The notes beneath the pieces were generated by a model, which worked only from the letters and a program-made list of their open reading frames with translations, was not told the DNA's origin and made no database searches. Shown one piece after another: positions 1 through 11,529 of a stretch of DNA of 64,000 nt. Source of the DNA: Phaseolus vulgaris (lineage: Eukaryota; Streptophyta; Magnoliopsida; Fabales; Fabaceae); contig NC_023758.2 in the NCBI RefSeq assembly GCF_000499845.2, positions 11,319,927 to 11,383,926 of the forward strand, read 5' to 3'. A program made the position numbers and the translations under genes. Numbering within the stretch: the stretch's first letter is position 1; the number at the start of each line of letters is the position of its first letter.

Positions 1-32
1 AGATTTCTAAAACAACTCTCTCATCTTCTTCT

Positions 33-176
33 TGTTAAGGGTATCCATATGTAGTCATGTATATATTATTTATGGTACTTTGTGTATATATAGGTGAGTA
101 GAGTACTCTCTTAGAAGTATGCAATAATATCAGTTTTCTATGAAAACCTTTTCTCTTCTCTCTCATCTTTATCACA
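33..176 (+). repeat. 5' LTR of the copia element (144 bp)
   Basis: It starts TGTTAAGGGTATCC and ends TTATCACA, and matches 5235-5377 with scattered substitutions and small indels. It is followed directly by the primer-binding site. Confidence 0.92.
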
Positions 177-189
177 TGGTATCATGAGC
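177..189 (+). other. Primer-binding site, tRNA-Met type
   Basis: TGGTATCATGAGC lies directly after the 5' LTR. It resembles the initiator tRNA-Met complement TGGTATCAGAGC with one extra T. Confidence 0.8.
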
Positions 190-222
190 TAGAAAGTTTT
201 TTTTTTCTTTTTCATTTCTTTC

Positions 223-1111
223 ATGGCTTCCTTTGCTTCCTCTCCACAATCATCTTCTTCCACCCAGGACCTCTCCACCAAGAGATCCTCTTTGCATCAT
301 TTTACTACTTCTATTTCGCTAAAATTGGATGACGAAATTTTGTTGTTGTGGAAACATCAGGTTCTTTCCACTATTAATGGTTTGATGCTTTCTTTGTTTC
401 TTGATGGGACTCATGTTCCTCCACACTGTCTTTATGTTGCCTACTATAAGTGACAATCTTTCCTTCATCTCTTACAAGCAACAAAATAATTTGGTGGTTG
501 CATGACCTCTGGCACCCATGACCATTCCTCTTTTAACCAAAATGGTGGGTCTTAGTTCTGTAGCTCAGATCCAGAATACATTACACTCATTTTTCATCTG
601 ATACTCGTGCGTAGATAAATAAATTAAAACTTCTTTTAAAGAATCCAAAGAAAGATCGTTCTATCTCCAAATATGTTTTGGATATCAAACTCATTGTGGA
701 TGCGCTTGTTGTTGTAGACACTCCTATATTTGTGGAGGATCATATCGAAACCATCCTTGATGGTCTTCTAGTCGATTTTGATTCTTTTGTTGCATCCATT
801 TTTCCTAGAACTGGTCCTTATAAGGTTGGAGAGATAAAAGCTATTCTTCTTGTGCAAGAAGAACTTCTTAAACGTCATCATCAACTCGATCCTTTCAGTT
901 TTCCTGCAATTGTACCCTTCACATCTTAGACGCCTTCGCATTCCACTCATGAAAAGGTCAATCCAGGTTTCATGGTACTCGTGGTGGTTGTGGGTTTTCC
1001 CGCTCACAAAATTTCTCTCATGGTTCTCGTTCCTAAGCTCGTGGTTCTTGGAATTCTTCTAGATCAGTGTGTCAAGTTTGCGACAAATATGGTCATGATG
1101 TTCTTCAGTGT
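223..1111 (+). pseudogene. Copia gag remnant
   Basis: The frame opens at the ATG at 223 (MASFASSPQSSSS...) and contains the copia gag N-terminal pattern around LLLWKHQVLSTINGL. It is broken by a stop near 451. Later pieces in other frames (678-929) include the segment DGLLVDFDSFVASI, typical of gag before the zinc finger. A CCHC knuckle, C-x2-C-x4-H-x4-C, is readable at 1070-1111 (CQVCDKYGHDVLQC). Several frameshifts separate the pieces, so no full gag protein can be made. Confidence 0.85.
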
Positions 1112-2675
1112 TGAAATGGTATGAACATCAACCCAGTCCACCTTCTCGTGCTAATCTTTCCCAGCTTTCAATCTTAGATACAAAAACCAACGATGCTTCT
1201 CTTCTGGGAATTCAATCCACTACTGAGGATCTGCTTTGGTATCCAGACAACGGTGCTACGCATCATGTAGCGAAAGATCCCACCGTCTACTCAACCAAGC
1301 AACCATATCAAGGCACTAAAACTGTTAAAATGGGTAATGGTTCAGGTTTGTCTATTGCTAATATTGAATATGCAATTTTTCATTCTTTTCTCACTGATAA
1401 ACCATTATTTTTTTTGCAATCTTTTACATGTCCCTTTGATAATAAAAAGCTTACTCAGTTTTTTTTTTATGTTTGCTTGAGTGTATTTCCAATTTCATGC
1501 TAACCATTGTTGTATTGTTAATCAATCTACGAACAAAGTTCTTCTTCACAAAATTCTTAAGGATGGTCTATACACTTTTCTAACCATGCAAAATCCTCAT
1601 ACATCCTCTATTTTTCATGCTTCTTTTGTAACTAATAAGCCCATAGACAATGTTTGGCATGACAGCACTAATCACTGTGATTTTGGCACTTTAAAACTAA
1701 TTTTACAAAATTGTAATGTACGTTGTTCTACCGATAAAATTTTTTGCTCTACTTGTATGCTTGGTAAAAATCAACAACTCCCTTTTAGTTCTTTTGTTAC
1801 CATTTACTCTCATTCGTTGGAGCTTGTATTTGCTGATGTATGAGGACCTGCTTCTATATCTGCTTCAAATGGTTCAAGGTACCCCATATCTTTTCTTGAT
1901 GTACATAGATATACATTCTTCATACTAAATCTCAGGTTTCTTCTGTGTTTAAAAAATTCAAAATCTTTGTTGAAAACCAAACAAATTATAAACATTGCTC
2001 TATATAAACGGATAACGCCAAAGAATTTATTTGCCTTAAACCTTTTCTTGAACATTATGGCAGTCACATAGAATTACTTATCCTTACACCCATGAGCAAA
2101 ATGGCTATGTTGAACGAAAGCACAAACATATTGTTGATATGAGTCTAACGCTTCTCGCAACTGATTCTTTGCCTCGTCGTTTTTGGGCAGAAGCGTTCAT
2201 CACTTCCAAACACATCATTAATGCACTTCCCACCCTTGTGTTGAATGGTGATAAGCCCTACACTATGTTGTTTAAACACAAACATGATTATAATGTTTTT
2301 AAAGTGTTTGGTTGTGCATGTTATCCAAACTTATGTCCCTATAATAGTCATAAGTTTGATTTTAGATGACAGTGTTGTCTCTTTCTAGGATATAGTCCAA
2401 CCAACAAAGGTTATATCGGTCCCATGCCCACTAGTAAGGCTATTGTTTCTCGTCATGTTCACTTTGATGAAACTGCTTTTCCATATAATGAGAACTCCAA
2501 TAGCTTTACTATGTCTACTGTTCCTTGTAAGCACACACCTGATATTTCACCAACTTTGACTGTTGTTCATAATAATACTAACAATGTGAATGAGCATGTT
2601 GTTTCTCATATCAATTCTTCTACTGACATAATTGCTTTTGCAATTGATAATACTGAATGTCTTGCACCTATTATT
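1112..2675 (+). pseudogene. Copia protease-integrase remnant
   Basis: The aspartic protease motif survives as WYPDNGATHHV near 1238 (family norm D-S/T-G-A, here DNGA). A gag-pre-integrase zinc piece, CSTCMLGKNQQLPF, lies near 1747. The integrase C-terminal half is readable at 2139-2369, with a YVERKHKH-like lead-in and FWAEAF...INALPT. The frame is broken at about 1500, 1845, 1930 and 2368. The coding trace continues to 2675, where the solo LTR interrupts it. Confidence 0.85.
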
Positions 2676-3594
2676 TGATACAATCCCATTAGCCAAGAAG
2701 ATGACCAAGAAAACAAGAGACACTTTACACTTTGATCAGTCATCTCAGCATCCAAGACAAGGTCCCACCAAATGTCGAAAGGACCTGAACAAAAGAAAGA
2801 CTGGGCATAGACCAGAGCATCAGATGTTCTTTCTTTTGGTCTTCTTACAAGAAAAAAATGTTTGTAAATAAATTGGGCTTACTTTGGGAGTCCAAATAGA
2901 AGAATAAACTAGAGTAAGGTGTGATTAGTAATTTAGGCTTATGCCAAGCCCACCCTTCATGACAAGTGCTTCTAGGTTTAGGGTTTCTTTGACCTACCTT
3001 CTAGAAAGTTTCTCACAAATGACACTCCTACGCCTCTATCTTGTTCTCCAAGACACTCTTTCCTATAAATAAAGTGTTTTGCCTCATGTATTTCACACAT
3101 TGAATTTTGAATAGAAAAGAAACTGTGTAAGAGTGTTGAGTGAGTCTTGAGTGCTCTCTTTTTGTGTGTCTTATCTTGGGTGTTTGTCCACTTCAATTGG
3201 CAGCTCTTCATCACTCATTTTGGAGTCTCCCACCACTCCAAGTGGCGTGACCACCATCATCATCCATAAGCTTCCTCGATCTCTTCATCTCTTCCTTCCT
3301 TACATAATTTTCATCCCTTTTATATTTTTGTGTTCTTTTTTTCCTTTTTGGTTTTTCCATCTTCTTGCTTTCCATTATATGCTTTAATTTCGCACATCTT
3401 CATCATCATCACCATGTAATTGTGTTTTCTCTTTGCCCTCTAGAAGTGAATCTACACACTTACTTAACCACTTGGTTAAGTTTGTGTCTAGTGAGAATCT
3501 TCTTTGGGTTTCTCACCATATTCTACTTAAAAATAAAAAACCATAAACAAAGTGCAACCTATAAAATGTGCAATCTTGAAATCAACTAACATCA
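2676..3594 (+). mobile_element. Solo LTR of a Ty3/gypsy-type element (919 bp)
   Basis: The segment runs TGATACAATCCC...CTAACATCA and is flanked by a perfect 5-bp duplication, TTATT (2671-2675 and 3595-3599). It interrupts the copia pol between the integrase tail and the reverse transcriptase. A TATA-like TATAAATA sits at 3064-3071. Its layout is close to the intact chromovirus LTR at 27631: it begins TGAT, has a short open frame at its start, then a TATAAATA, then a segment with TCCACCACTCCAAGTGGCG-like text, and it ends ACATCA. It has no internal region, so it is a solo LTR left by recombination between two LTRs. Confidence 0.88.
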
Positions 3595-3599
3595 TTATT

Positions 3600-5200
3600 G
3601 CTCCTACTAATTCTCATCCCATTATCACTCGTGCCAAGGTAGGCACCATTAAACCTAAAAATTTATACTATTGTTTCTACTATTCCTTCTGCTCCTTTTT
3701 CTATCAAACAAGTCATTGCTTCTTCTGTGTGGTCCCAAGCAATAACTGATGAGTATCAAGCCCTTCTAAAAAACAAGATGTGGAAACTCACTTCCCTTTC
3801 CAATGCTTCTCTTGTTGGTTGCAAATGGATATTTAAAACCAAGTTACATGCAGATGGATCTTTTCAATGTTGCAAAGCACACTTAGTTGCCAAAGGCTTA
3901 AATCATACTGAGGGACTTGACTACATTGAAACATTTTGTCCTGTAGTCAAACATACCACGATTCGCATAGTTCTTTCGCACGCTGTTGCAAATAATTGGA
4001 CCATTCGTCAAATGGACATTAATAATGCTTTACTCCATGGTGATCTCACTGAACACATTTATATGCAACAACCACCAGGGTTCATCTCACATTATCCAAC
4101 TCACTTATGTCAGTTACACAAGGCTATATATAGCCTCAACCAAGCACCCAGGTCTTGGTTTTCTAAACTCAGCACAACTTTACATGATCTTGGTTTTTGT
4201 TCTACTATAAGTGACACCTCTGTGTTGATTAAATTTACATCATCTTACACTATGTTTGTTCTAGTTTATGCTGATGATATAATCATCACTACATCTTCAT
4301 CAATAGAAGTTACCAATCTAATTACCACTTTGAGTTCTTCTTTCGCGTTAAAGGATTTGGGTAATCTTCACCACTTTCTAGGAATTTCTCGAACATTTGT
4401 TGGTGACATGCACCTCTCTCCAGAACAATACATACGTGAGTTATTACAGAAAACAACTATGCTACATGCTAAACCGCAACCCGCTCCTATGACATCCTAT
4501 TCTCAACTCCAACAAAATTCTTCTGAAACTTTCCATGATCCTTCTCTATATCTGTTAGTTGTCGGTGCACTTAAATATCTTCTTATAACTAGGTCAGAGC
4601 TCTCTTACTCTGTTAATCATGTTTTTCACTTTATGCATGATCCTAAGCTCCACCACTGGCAAGTTGTGAAGCGAATTCTACGTTATCTTGGTGGCACTAT
4701 TACACATGTATTGTTCCTTTGTCGCAACTCCATGTCCTCTCTCATTGGCTTTGAAGATATAGATTGGGGTGTCAATGTTGATGACTGCAAATCACTACTG
4801 GCTATTGCATTTACATGGGCTCTAACGTTGTTTCTTGGACACCCTACAAGCAGAACACGGTTTCCAGAAGTAGTACGGAAGTAGAATATCGCGCGGTTGC
4901 AGCTCTCCTTGTTGAAATTGTGTGGATTCAGTCTCTTCTCTCTGAGTTGTGCATTCAAAATCCAAAAACCAAAGCTTTGTTATGATAATCTTAGCGTTGT
5001 TCTTCTAAGTATGAATCCTGTTATGCACTCTAAAACAAAACACTTTGAACTAGACTTGCACTTTGTTTGTGATTACGTTCGTAATGAGAAAATCCAAGTT
5101 CTTCATCTTCCTGCACGGTTTCAAGTTGCTGATCATGTTACCAAGCTTGTTTCTGGCCTATTGTTTCTTCATGTACAGGATAAACTCATGATTATGGTTA
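3600..5200 (+). pseudogene. Copia reverse transcriptase-RNase H remnant
   Basis: A 385-codon open stretch (3727-4884) covers most of the RT domain: GCKWIFKTKLHADGS, LVAKGL, DINNALLHGDL, and the catalytic YADDIII at about 4267. RNase H follows in another frame (4897-5298), with KTKHFELDLHFVCDYV and the end VADHVTKL. Frameshifts near 4740-4890 separate the two domains. A purine tract (GGGGGAGGGGGAGG, about 5218-5231) lies just before the 3' LTR. Confidence 0.9.
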
Positions 5201-5234
5201 ATCCAACCATGAGTTTAGGGGGAGGGGGAGGTGG

Positions 5235-5377
5235 TGTTAAGGTACCCATATGTAACCTTGTATATATTCTTTCTAGTACTCTGTGTATATATAGGTGAGT
5301 ATAGTATTATGTTAGAAGTATGCAATAATATCAGTTTTCTATGAAAACCTTTTCTCTTCTCTCTTATCTTTATCACA
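5235..5377 (+). repeat. 3' LTR of the copia element (143 bp)
   Basis: It starts TGTTAAGGTACCC and ends TTATCACA, and it pairs with 33-176. A G/A-rich polypurine tract lies immediately upstream. Confidence 0.92.
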
Positions 5378-6179
5378 CTTCCTTTCCAATGCTTTGTTTG
5401 GATTAGAGACTGAATGTCTGAAGATTTGAGGGAGTGAATTAGAAGTGATTTGAGAGAAAAGTACGAAGAAAGTGAAGTTGTTTGAATTAAAGTATCTAAA
5501 GTGAATTTGAGAAATTTTTTTATTGAAATTTGCGAGTGATGCGATTAAGTTTAAAATTTTACCCTTTTCTTTAAAAATATTTGAAAAAAGAAATATGACA
5601 TATTTAAAAATATTTATACCACTTGTAAACTAATTAATGTATAAGATAATCGATTATTATCTATATTTTTTATATGAATCAATTAGTTATACACGGAAAA
5701 GTAACATTAATCAATTATCTACCACTTTTCATAAATAAAAAAAGAAGAAGAAGATTATAGTACATGTCCAAACAAAGAAAGCAGAAGAAACAAGTACTCC
5801 ATATGAAAACAAACTCTATATACAAATACAAATGACACTATGATAAAATATTTTACCTTGTCTTTCTTCACACTTATGTGAGAAAAGAAAAAAAAACAAT
5901 TCACTCTCACTTTTCTCTTTCCTTAAATCAGTATACTCACCTAAATTCAAACACGGTTGACACTTACTCTTCCATATGCTTAAAAAATATCACAATTGAA
6001 AACAAAACGGATGTAAGAGTGCATCATGATGGAGAAGAAAGTGATAGGAGCACTGGCACAATTCATAAGAAAGAATATTTTAATTTTTTTTCTTAATATA
6101 GGGTGCAGTTACTAATTATGGGGATGCAGGAAACAAAAGCCCATTACATTTTTCGTTGAATTTAATGCGCTTTCTAGAA
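5378..6179. other. Intergenic, no gene seen
   Basis: AT-rich single-copy-looking DNA. The open frames here (for example 5878-6096) have no family resemblance. A GGTGCAG...GGATGCAGG motif near 6103-6130 echoes the end of the adjacent Mutator-like element and may be a decayed older copy. Confidence 0.5.
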
Positions 6180-6188
6180 TAGTAAGAA

Positions 6189-7610
6189 GGCTTCTTCTTC
6201 CTGCACCCCCACGTTTTTCTTCCTGCACCCCCACAATTTTAAATATTCCAACATTAACCTTGACCTATAATTTCAAAAGGGGCTACCGGATATCGGGATC
6301 CGGTAATATATTCTGGATTCATGAATCTGGAATTGATTAAATTGTGTTTTCCGGATGAGGGGATGTTTTGGAAGGTAAAAGATCATAAATTGTTGTTTTC
6401 CGGAGTGTTGAATCCGGAAGTGTAAATTGCATTACAGGTTGGTGGATCCGGAATTGTTTTTTTGTGTTATGGATTTCTGAATCCGGAATGGTCTTTTTGA
6501 ATTATGGATTGTTGGATCCGGAATAATGTTTTTGACTTATGGATTCATGGATCCGAAATGCAATGATTTTGTTTCATTTTTTATTTTATTTGTAGAAGCA
6601 TGGTTAGTAGTGATTAATTTGAACAAGAATTATATGATGGGGTTGATTTGTGGGATGATGATAATATTGAGAAGTCATTATCCATGTTCTTCATGTTTTT
6701 CATCTTCATTAACATGTCTTCTTCTAACAAAGGTTGTGGGATGTAGACGATTACCTTGTGAACCTCCTCCCTTAGTCTTCACCATTACTGTTCAATTACA
6801 CCATTCAAGTTAAACCAAATTACAAACTAATGAATAAGATGTTGAACCAATACAAACAAAAAGCAACAAATATAAAATTCTATTGAAACCAAAAGAGAGA
6901 GAAATAAAAAGCATTGTATCATTTCTACTAAACAAATATAAATAAACTATAGACCAAAAAAAAATATTAAAAGAAGAAAAAAAGAAGCTCATTGCAAATC
7001 ATATTTGAAGATAGAAAAAATCTTTTGATGAAGTTTTATATGTTGAAGAAAGGATGACCATAAAAACAAATTCACAAATTCAGAACCTTCCCGGATCCAC
7101 AAATTCGGAACCTTTCTGGATCTACAAATTCGTAATCTTCCCAGAACCACAAATTTGTAATCTTCCTGGAACCACAAATCCAGGATTTTACCAGAAGCAA
7201 AAATTCAAGATTTTACCATATTTTGTGATCCGAAATTCTATCGGATTCTATAATCTGGAATGGAAGAAAACACTTACGAAACAAAAATCCATAAAAAAAA
7301 CGAATGTGCAGATCCAAAAGCAAAGAAATTTACTTACCTTTGTCAAAAGCACTGTAAATCACAAACAAAAAATGTGTGATTGAAAGAGAAGGATTTGGAG
7401 GTGTCACACTACTGCTAGAACATGAAAGCGTGCTACTACTGGAACATGAAAGACACGGCTGCGCAAGAGAGCATCCTTGTCTGCACCTCTTTAGGGTTTT
7501 TTTAGATTAAGAATATTTTTGGAATTTTAAAAACTAATAAGGGTGATTTAGTCTTTTCATAAGAGCGTGGGTGCAGGAAGAAAAATGTGGGGGTGCAGGA
7601 AGAAACTGCC
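6189..7610. mobile_element. Non-autonomous Mutator-like element (MULE), 1.42 kb
   Basis: It has imperfect terminal inverted repeats of about 44 bp. The left end reads GGCTTCTTCTTCCTGCACCC and the reverse complement of the right end reads GGCAGTTTCTTCCTGCACCC. Each end carries two tandem copies of TTCTTCCTGCACCCC. It is flanked by a perfect 9-bp duplication, TAGTAAGAA (6180-6188 and 7611-7619), the length typical of Mutator. Both arms carry repeated GGATCCGGAAT-like motifs in opposite orientation (about 6290-6560 and 7080-7260), so the element can fold into a long hairpin. No transposase frame is visible, so it must have moved in trans. Confidence 0.9.
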
Positions 7611-7619
7611 TAGTAAGAA

Positions 7620-8097
7620 ACACTTGAAAATAAAATAAAAACCAGAGCCCATCTACAATAAGTATTTTATATAAATTTAAGTGAACATTTTAGAGATTTT
7701 TTTATAGAATAGAATTTACTATTTTCATATTCTCTTTCTTTCCTTAGATTGTGATTTTCATTGATAACTATTAAGTAGAAAAGTCTACCCTTTACTTTCT
7801 TACTTCTACTCGACCATTTTGTTTTAAAAATAAAATTTAAATTTATAATAAAATTACTAACAAATTATTCATGCTGTTTTTTATTATTTAAGATACGTGA
7901 AAATGAATTTTCTTTTATTCGTAATTATAAAGTATAAAAGTTTCCCTTCATTTTCATATCTATACATTAATTTTTATTTAAAAGATTTAATTTCAAATGA
8001 AAAAGGGTTTAGAGTTTAAAATATATCTCTTTATTAATTATTATAGGTTATAATAAAAATTATAATGGATTAAAAAGAATTTCAAAATATTAAAGAG
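7620..8097. other. Intergenic, AT-rich, no gene seen
   Basis: No convincing frame or repeat was seen between the MULE and the tRNA. Confidence 0.5.
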
Positions 8098-8102
8098 AAA
8101 AA
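8098..8102 (-). terminator. Pol III terminator of the tRNA
   Basis: AAAAA on the plus strand is TTTTT on the transcribed strand, two bases past the tRNA 3' end. Confidence 0.75.
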
Positions 8103-8104
8103 TG

Positions 8105-8178
8105 TGGCGTCGCCCAGATTCGAACCGGAGACCTTCAGTGTGTTAGACTGACGTGATAACCAACTACACCACGACACC
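8105..8178 (-). tRNA. tRNA-Val (anticodon AAC)
   Basis: The reverse complement begins GGTGTCGTGGTGTAGTTGG and folds as a 74-nt cloverleaf. The acceptor stem GGTGTCG pairs with CGACGCC (one G-T pair). The D arm has box A (TGGTGTAGTTGG), the anticodon loop is CTAACAC, giving AAC, and the T arm has box B (GGTTCGAATCT). It closely resembles the known plant cytosolic tRNA-Val(AAC). There is no intron and CCA is not encoded. A T5 terminator follows at once. Confidence 0.95.
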
Positions 8179-8299
8179 GTTTTGTTGTTTGTTTTCTATT
8201 TTGTATATATCACAAATATAACATAAAAGTTATATACCCCGTATCTCAAGTTATTCTTGTGAGGGTAACGTATCGAAAAGACGAAGTAGAAGAAGAACA

Positions 8300-11077
8300 A
8301 TGCTCCGTTCAACTACATTTCCGGCACCGTACAATTCGGTACCTATTCTCTCTCGAGCTCACATGTGTCACTCTCTGGCTCCCTCACGTGCCGTTAGTTC
8401 TCATTTCTCTTTCGTTTCGAAGTTCGTGTTCCGACAATTCCGGCAACCCTGCGCGAAGCGTTCCGGCAGCGCGTTTGTCGCGGTCGCCGCGAAAAAGAAA
8501 CTTACTGGAGGCTCTGAAATCACCGTGGCAGATGATGGTTTAGACGAGGAGGAGTACGACGATGATTTAAGTGATGAATTGGGCGAAGAAGAAGAATTTG
8601 ATTATGATGACGATGATGAGGGGATGCTTCCGTTGGAGAAGATGGATAAATGGTTCGAGAAGAGACCAAAGGGCTTTGGTGAAGGGAAAGTGTACGACAC
8701 TTCAGTTGAGGATAAGCTGCTCGAGGAAATTCAGCAGAGTAGAGTAGCTCAGGCTGAGAACTTGAAGAGGCTTAAGAGCAACCCTGTGAAGCATGCTTCC
8801 AATGAAAAAGATGAAAAGAAGAAAGGTTAGCCACTGATAATCCGTTTTTTGGGTTGTTTTGTTCAAATTAGTTCATAGTTGATTGGTTTGGTGAAATTAT
8901 TCGGTTATTTGCTTTGGGGTTATGTTCATGCCTTTAGTCATGTGTTGTGTTTCTTGCCAGTGTTTGTGTAAAGCGTTTTGTTTTTTCTTTTCGTTCGTGC
9001 ATGTCAACCTGTGTAGATATTGCTGTTTGAGTTTTGTTGTGTGACTGGCTACTACAAAAGGCAATTGCTTAGGTGTTTTTGGTACTGTTTTTTTAATTAG
9101 ACTTGAAGTTTAATTTTGGATAATTTATGTTGTCCTTTAATACAAAAATTGTGCTATGCACGCGACAAATCTAACTCTAATGGGAGAATAATACCAAAAA
9201 CAAGAAACTATATCTACATTTTGTCCATGGCTAGATAAGCCTTTTTTTCCATGTGTTTGGTTACATGAGTAAATGTATATGCATTGAAGAATGGTATCGG
9301 CACTCTCTTCTGGAAACTGAATTTTGTTGTTAGTCCCATAGGATTTTGGCTTTTGTTTTATTTGAATAAACTTCATTAAATTACTAATAAGAAAGAAAAG
9401 AAAGAGGTAAAATAAAGGGGACTTTTTCACAAGTTCAAATTAACTTAGACTTTTCAATATTTATTGTAATTTATGCACACGATATTTTTTTTATGAAAAG
9501 TTCATTTCATTTTACATTCTTATATTCTTTTCTCGTAAGTGCTCATGGAGAAGTTTATTTCAAACAAGATCAAATGTTGTGTGAATAAGGTGGAATTCAC
9601 CTGATATTGCTGTGTTTTAAACAGTGATTCTGTTCATCGTGGAATGCACTAACTACATTGTTTTACGGTGACTGAGACAAATTTAAAGACTTGTGAGAAT
9701 AAATGCTGGGGTCAAGTATCATATATTCTGTGTTGTTGTCTGTTGGCTTTTGGATAAAAGACAAATCAATGCCCGAAGTATTGAGTTGCAAAGTGTTTGC
9801 TTTTAATTTATTACACTGAGCCTAAGATTTGAAATCTGGCGATCTATTTACATGGAACTTTGCAGATGCCAAAGTGGTTCCAATTGGAAGTCGAGTGCAA
9901 TTGGTGAACCTACCAAAGAAAAAAAACATCCTTAGAGATCTGAAATCAGCTTTGCAAGGGATTCCGGGCATAATTAATATTGTCCCAGCTGTTATTGGAA
10001 ACAAAAAGACAAGGGATCCAATCTGCAAAGGTTTTGCTTTTGTTGATTTCAAGCGTAAAGACGATGCAGTTAGGTGAGTTATATTATAACCTCAATATTG
10101 TGTCTGCTTCCAACCCCCAACCCCAAGAAAATAATAATGGAGAATAAGGGAAGAGTAAGTTTAGTCTATTTCATGAAGTGCAAGATGTTCTGTAATAAGA
10201 AAATTAAGAGAGTGGTTATTTTTTTCATTGAAGCTTCTTCTTGTTACTTTAACTGGCTAAAATGAAATTGGCGAATATGTGTGACATAAGGATCTATGCA
10301 ATTTTTAATTGTTGTGTTTTTGTTATTGAAAGAATTTCCTGCTGGGACACATGTTGAAGTTGTTTTTACTGTGCTAGTATCTTACTAATTCCATTGTTCT
10401 GTCCCTCAGGTTTGTGGAGTTATACACAGGACAAACTATAACATTTGGGAAAATTCAGAAGCAGATTAAATGCGAGCTTCTAAATGCCCATTCTTCATCT
10501 CCACCTCTGAAAATAAGTGAAAACCTAAGTGCTGCTCCAGAAAACATGGTCACCACCTTTGAAGAAGATTCAAACGAGGATTCCAACAGCGATGATGATT
10601 CTGCCCTCAGTTCATGGGATGAAACCAATTCAGATGATTTGGATGACCTGGACAATCTGATGGATGGAGAAGAACAGGAAGACGATGGGGGTATTCAAGA
10701 GTCAGTCACTGCTTTGAGAGTGGATGATGATGATAGTGCGGAATTGAGGATCAGTCCTGAAACTAATTCACCTCCCTCAGAGCAGGTTGACAGAAACTCC
10801 ACAGCGGAAGCCAAGGTTAAACAAGAAAATGCGCGAAAGAAAAAACCAACTTCCAAAGAGAAAGCCAAAAAAGATTTGAATGTTCCTGGATCCTCAAGAA
10901 GGTGATTTCCCTGTGCATTTTAATGTAGCCTTAGCACGACTTTCATGCTTTTGTGTTGTTTTCTCATGTGTTCTTGTTTGATTCTGGTGCAGGTTAAAGA
11001 TAAGGGAGAAGGCTGTATTAAGTAGTGTTTTCTCCAAGTACGGATTAAAAGCTACACTTGCTTCAAAAGATAGTTAG
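8300..11077 (+). CDS. RRM-domain RNA-binding protein, probably plastid-targeted (4 exons)
   Basis: Exons are 8300-8825, 9866-10073, 10410-10901 and 10993-11077, all joined by GT-AG introns with matching phases. They give 436 residues. The first 65 or so residues are rich in S, A, R and F and lack acidic residues until about 75, as in a chloroplast transit peptide. An acidic stretch follows (about 82-112). A single RRM spans exons 2 and 3 and has RNP2 VQLVNL (186-191) and RNP1 KGFAFVDF (230-237), the latter a perfect match to the consensus. A second acidic, Ser/Asp-rich region and a basic tail complete it. Overall layout, including FEKRPKGFGEGKVYDTS before the RRM, resembles the Arabidopsis chloroplast RRM protein RBD1, reported to act in 23S rRNA processing. 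That match is from memory, so the function is inferred. The frame is intact and the gene looks functional. Confidence 0.88.
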
Positions 11078-11470
11078 TATTTGCTAATGAGCTGAGATTG
11101 GCATAGTCTAAATCTTAACACACAAGTACGGTCCAAAAACTAAAGTCGTATTCATGCAATGGGACTTTATAGTTGACCATGGATATCAGTTTTAGATTTA
11201 GTGCGGAATCAAATTGTAGCATAGGAGTATTGTCGAAAAATTTGGTGATCCTATATTATTGTTTTTATGAATATCAAAGCATTCTTTTGTTGGCATTTCA
11301 ATGCATTGGTGGGATTTGAGGGGTTTTAGTGTATAGTTCCACGCAAGGGGGAAGTATAAGTAAAATATTCCAGTTGGACTAAATATCTATCACTTTTGTA
11401 TCACTCCTGTCCTTCAATCTAATATCATTCCCAACATTGTCTTTCTAATTCCACTTATGGTAGTTTTATT
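11078..11470 (+). other. Probable 3' UTR and downstream flank of the RRM gene
   Basis: No coding frame. The TTTTTATGAATATCAAAG region near 11260 is a plausible transcript end, but no poly(A) site can be fixed from sequence alone. Confidence 0.4.
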
Positions 11471-11471
11471 T

Positions 11472-11523
<52 letters not shown>
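11471..11523. repeat. Compound microsatellite (CA)n(TA)n
   Basis: About ten CA units run directly into about sixteen TA units. Length is likely to vary between individuals. Confidence 0.97.

Positions 11524-11529
<6 letters not shown>

Larger units (their letters stand above)
33..5377 (+). mobile_element. Ty1/copia LTR retrotransposon, decayed, with nested solo LTR
   Basis: Two direct repeats of about 144 bp, each running TG...CA, bound the element. A primer-binding site follows the left one and a purine tract precedes the right one. Gag zinc knuckle, protease, integrase, reverse transcriptase and RNase H pieces occur in copia order (PR-INT-RT-RH). Flanking 5-mers are CTTCT (28-32) and CTTCC (5378-5382), a target duplication with one mismatch. 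The short LTRs and gag type recall the Ale/Retrofit group, which is an inference. Frames are broken many times, so the copy cannot be autonomous. Confidence 0.93.
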
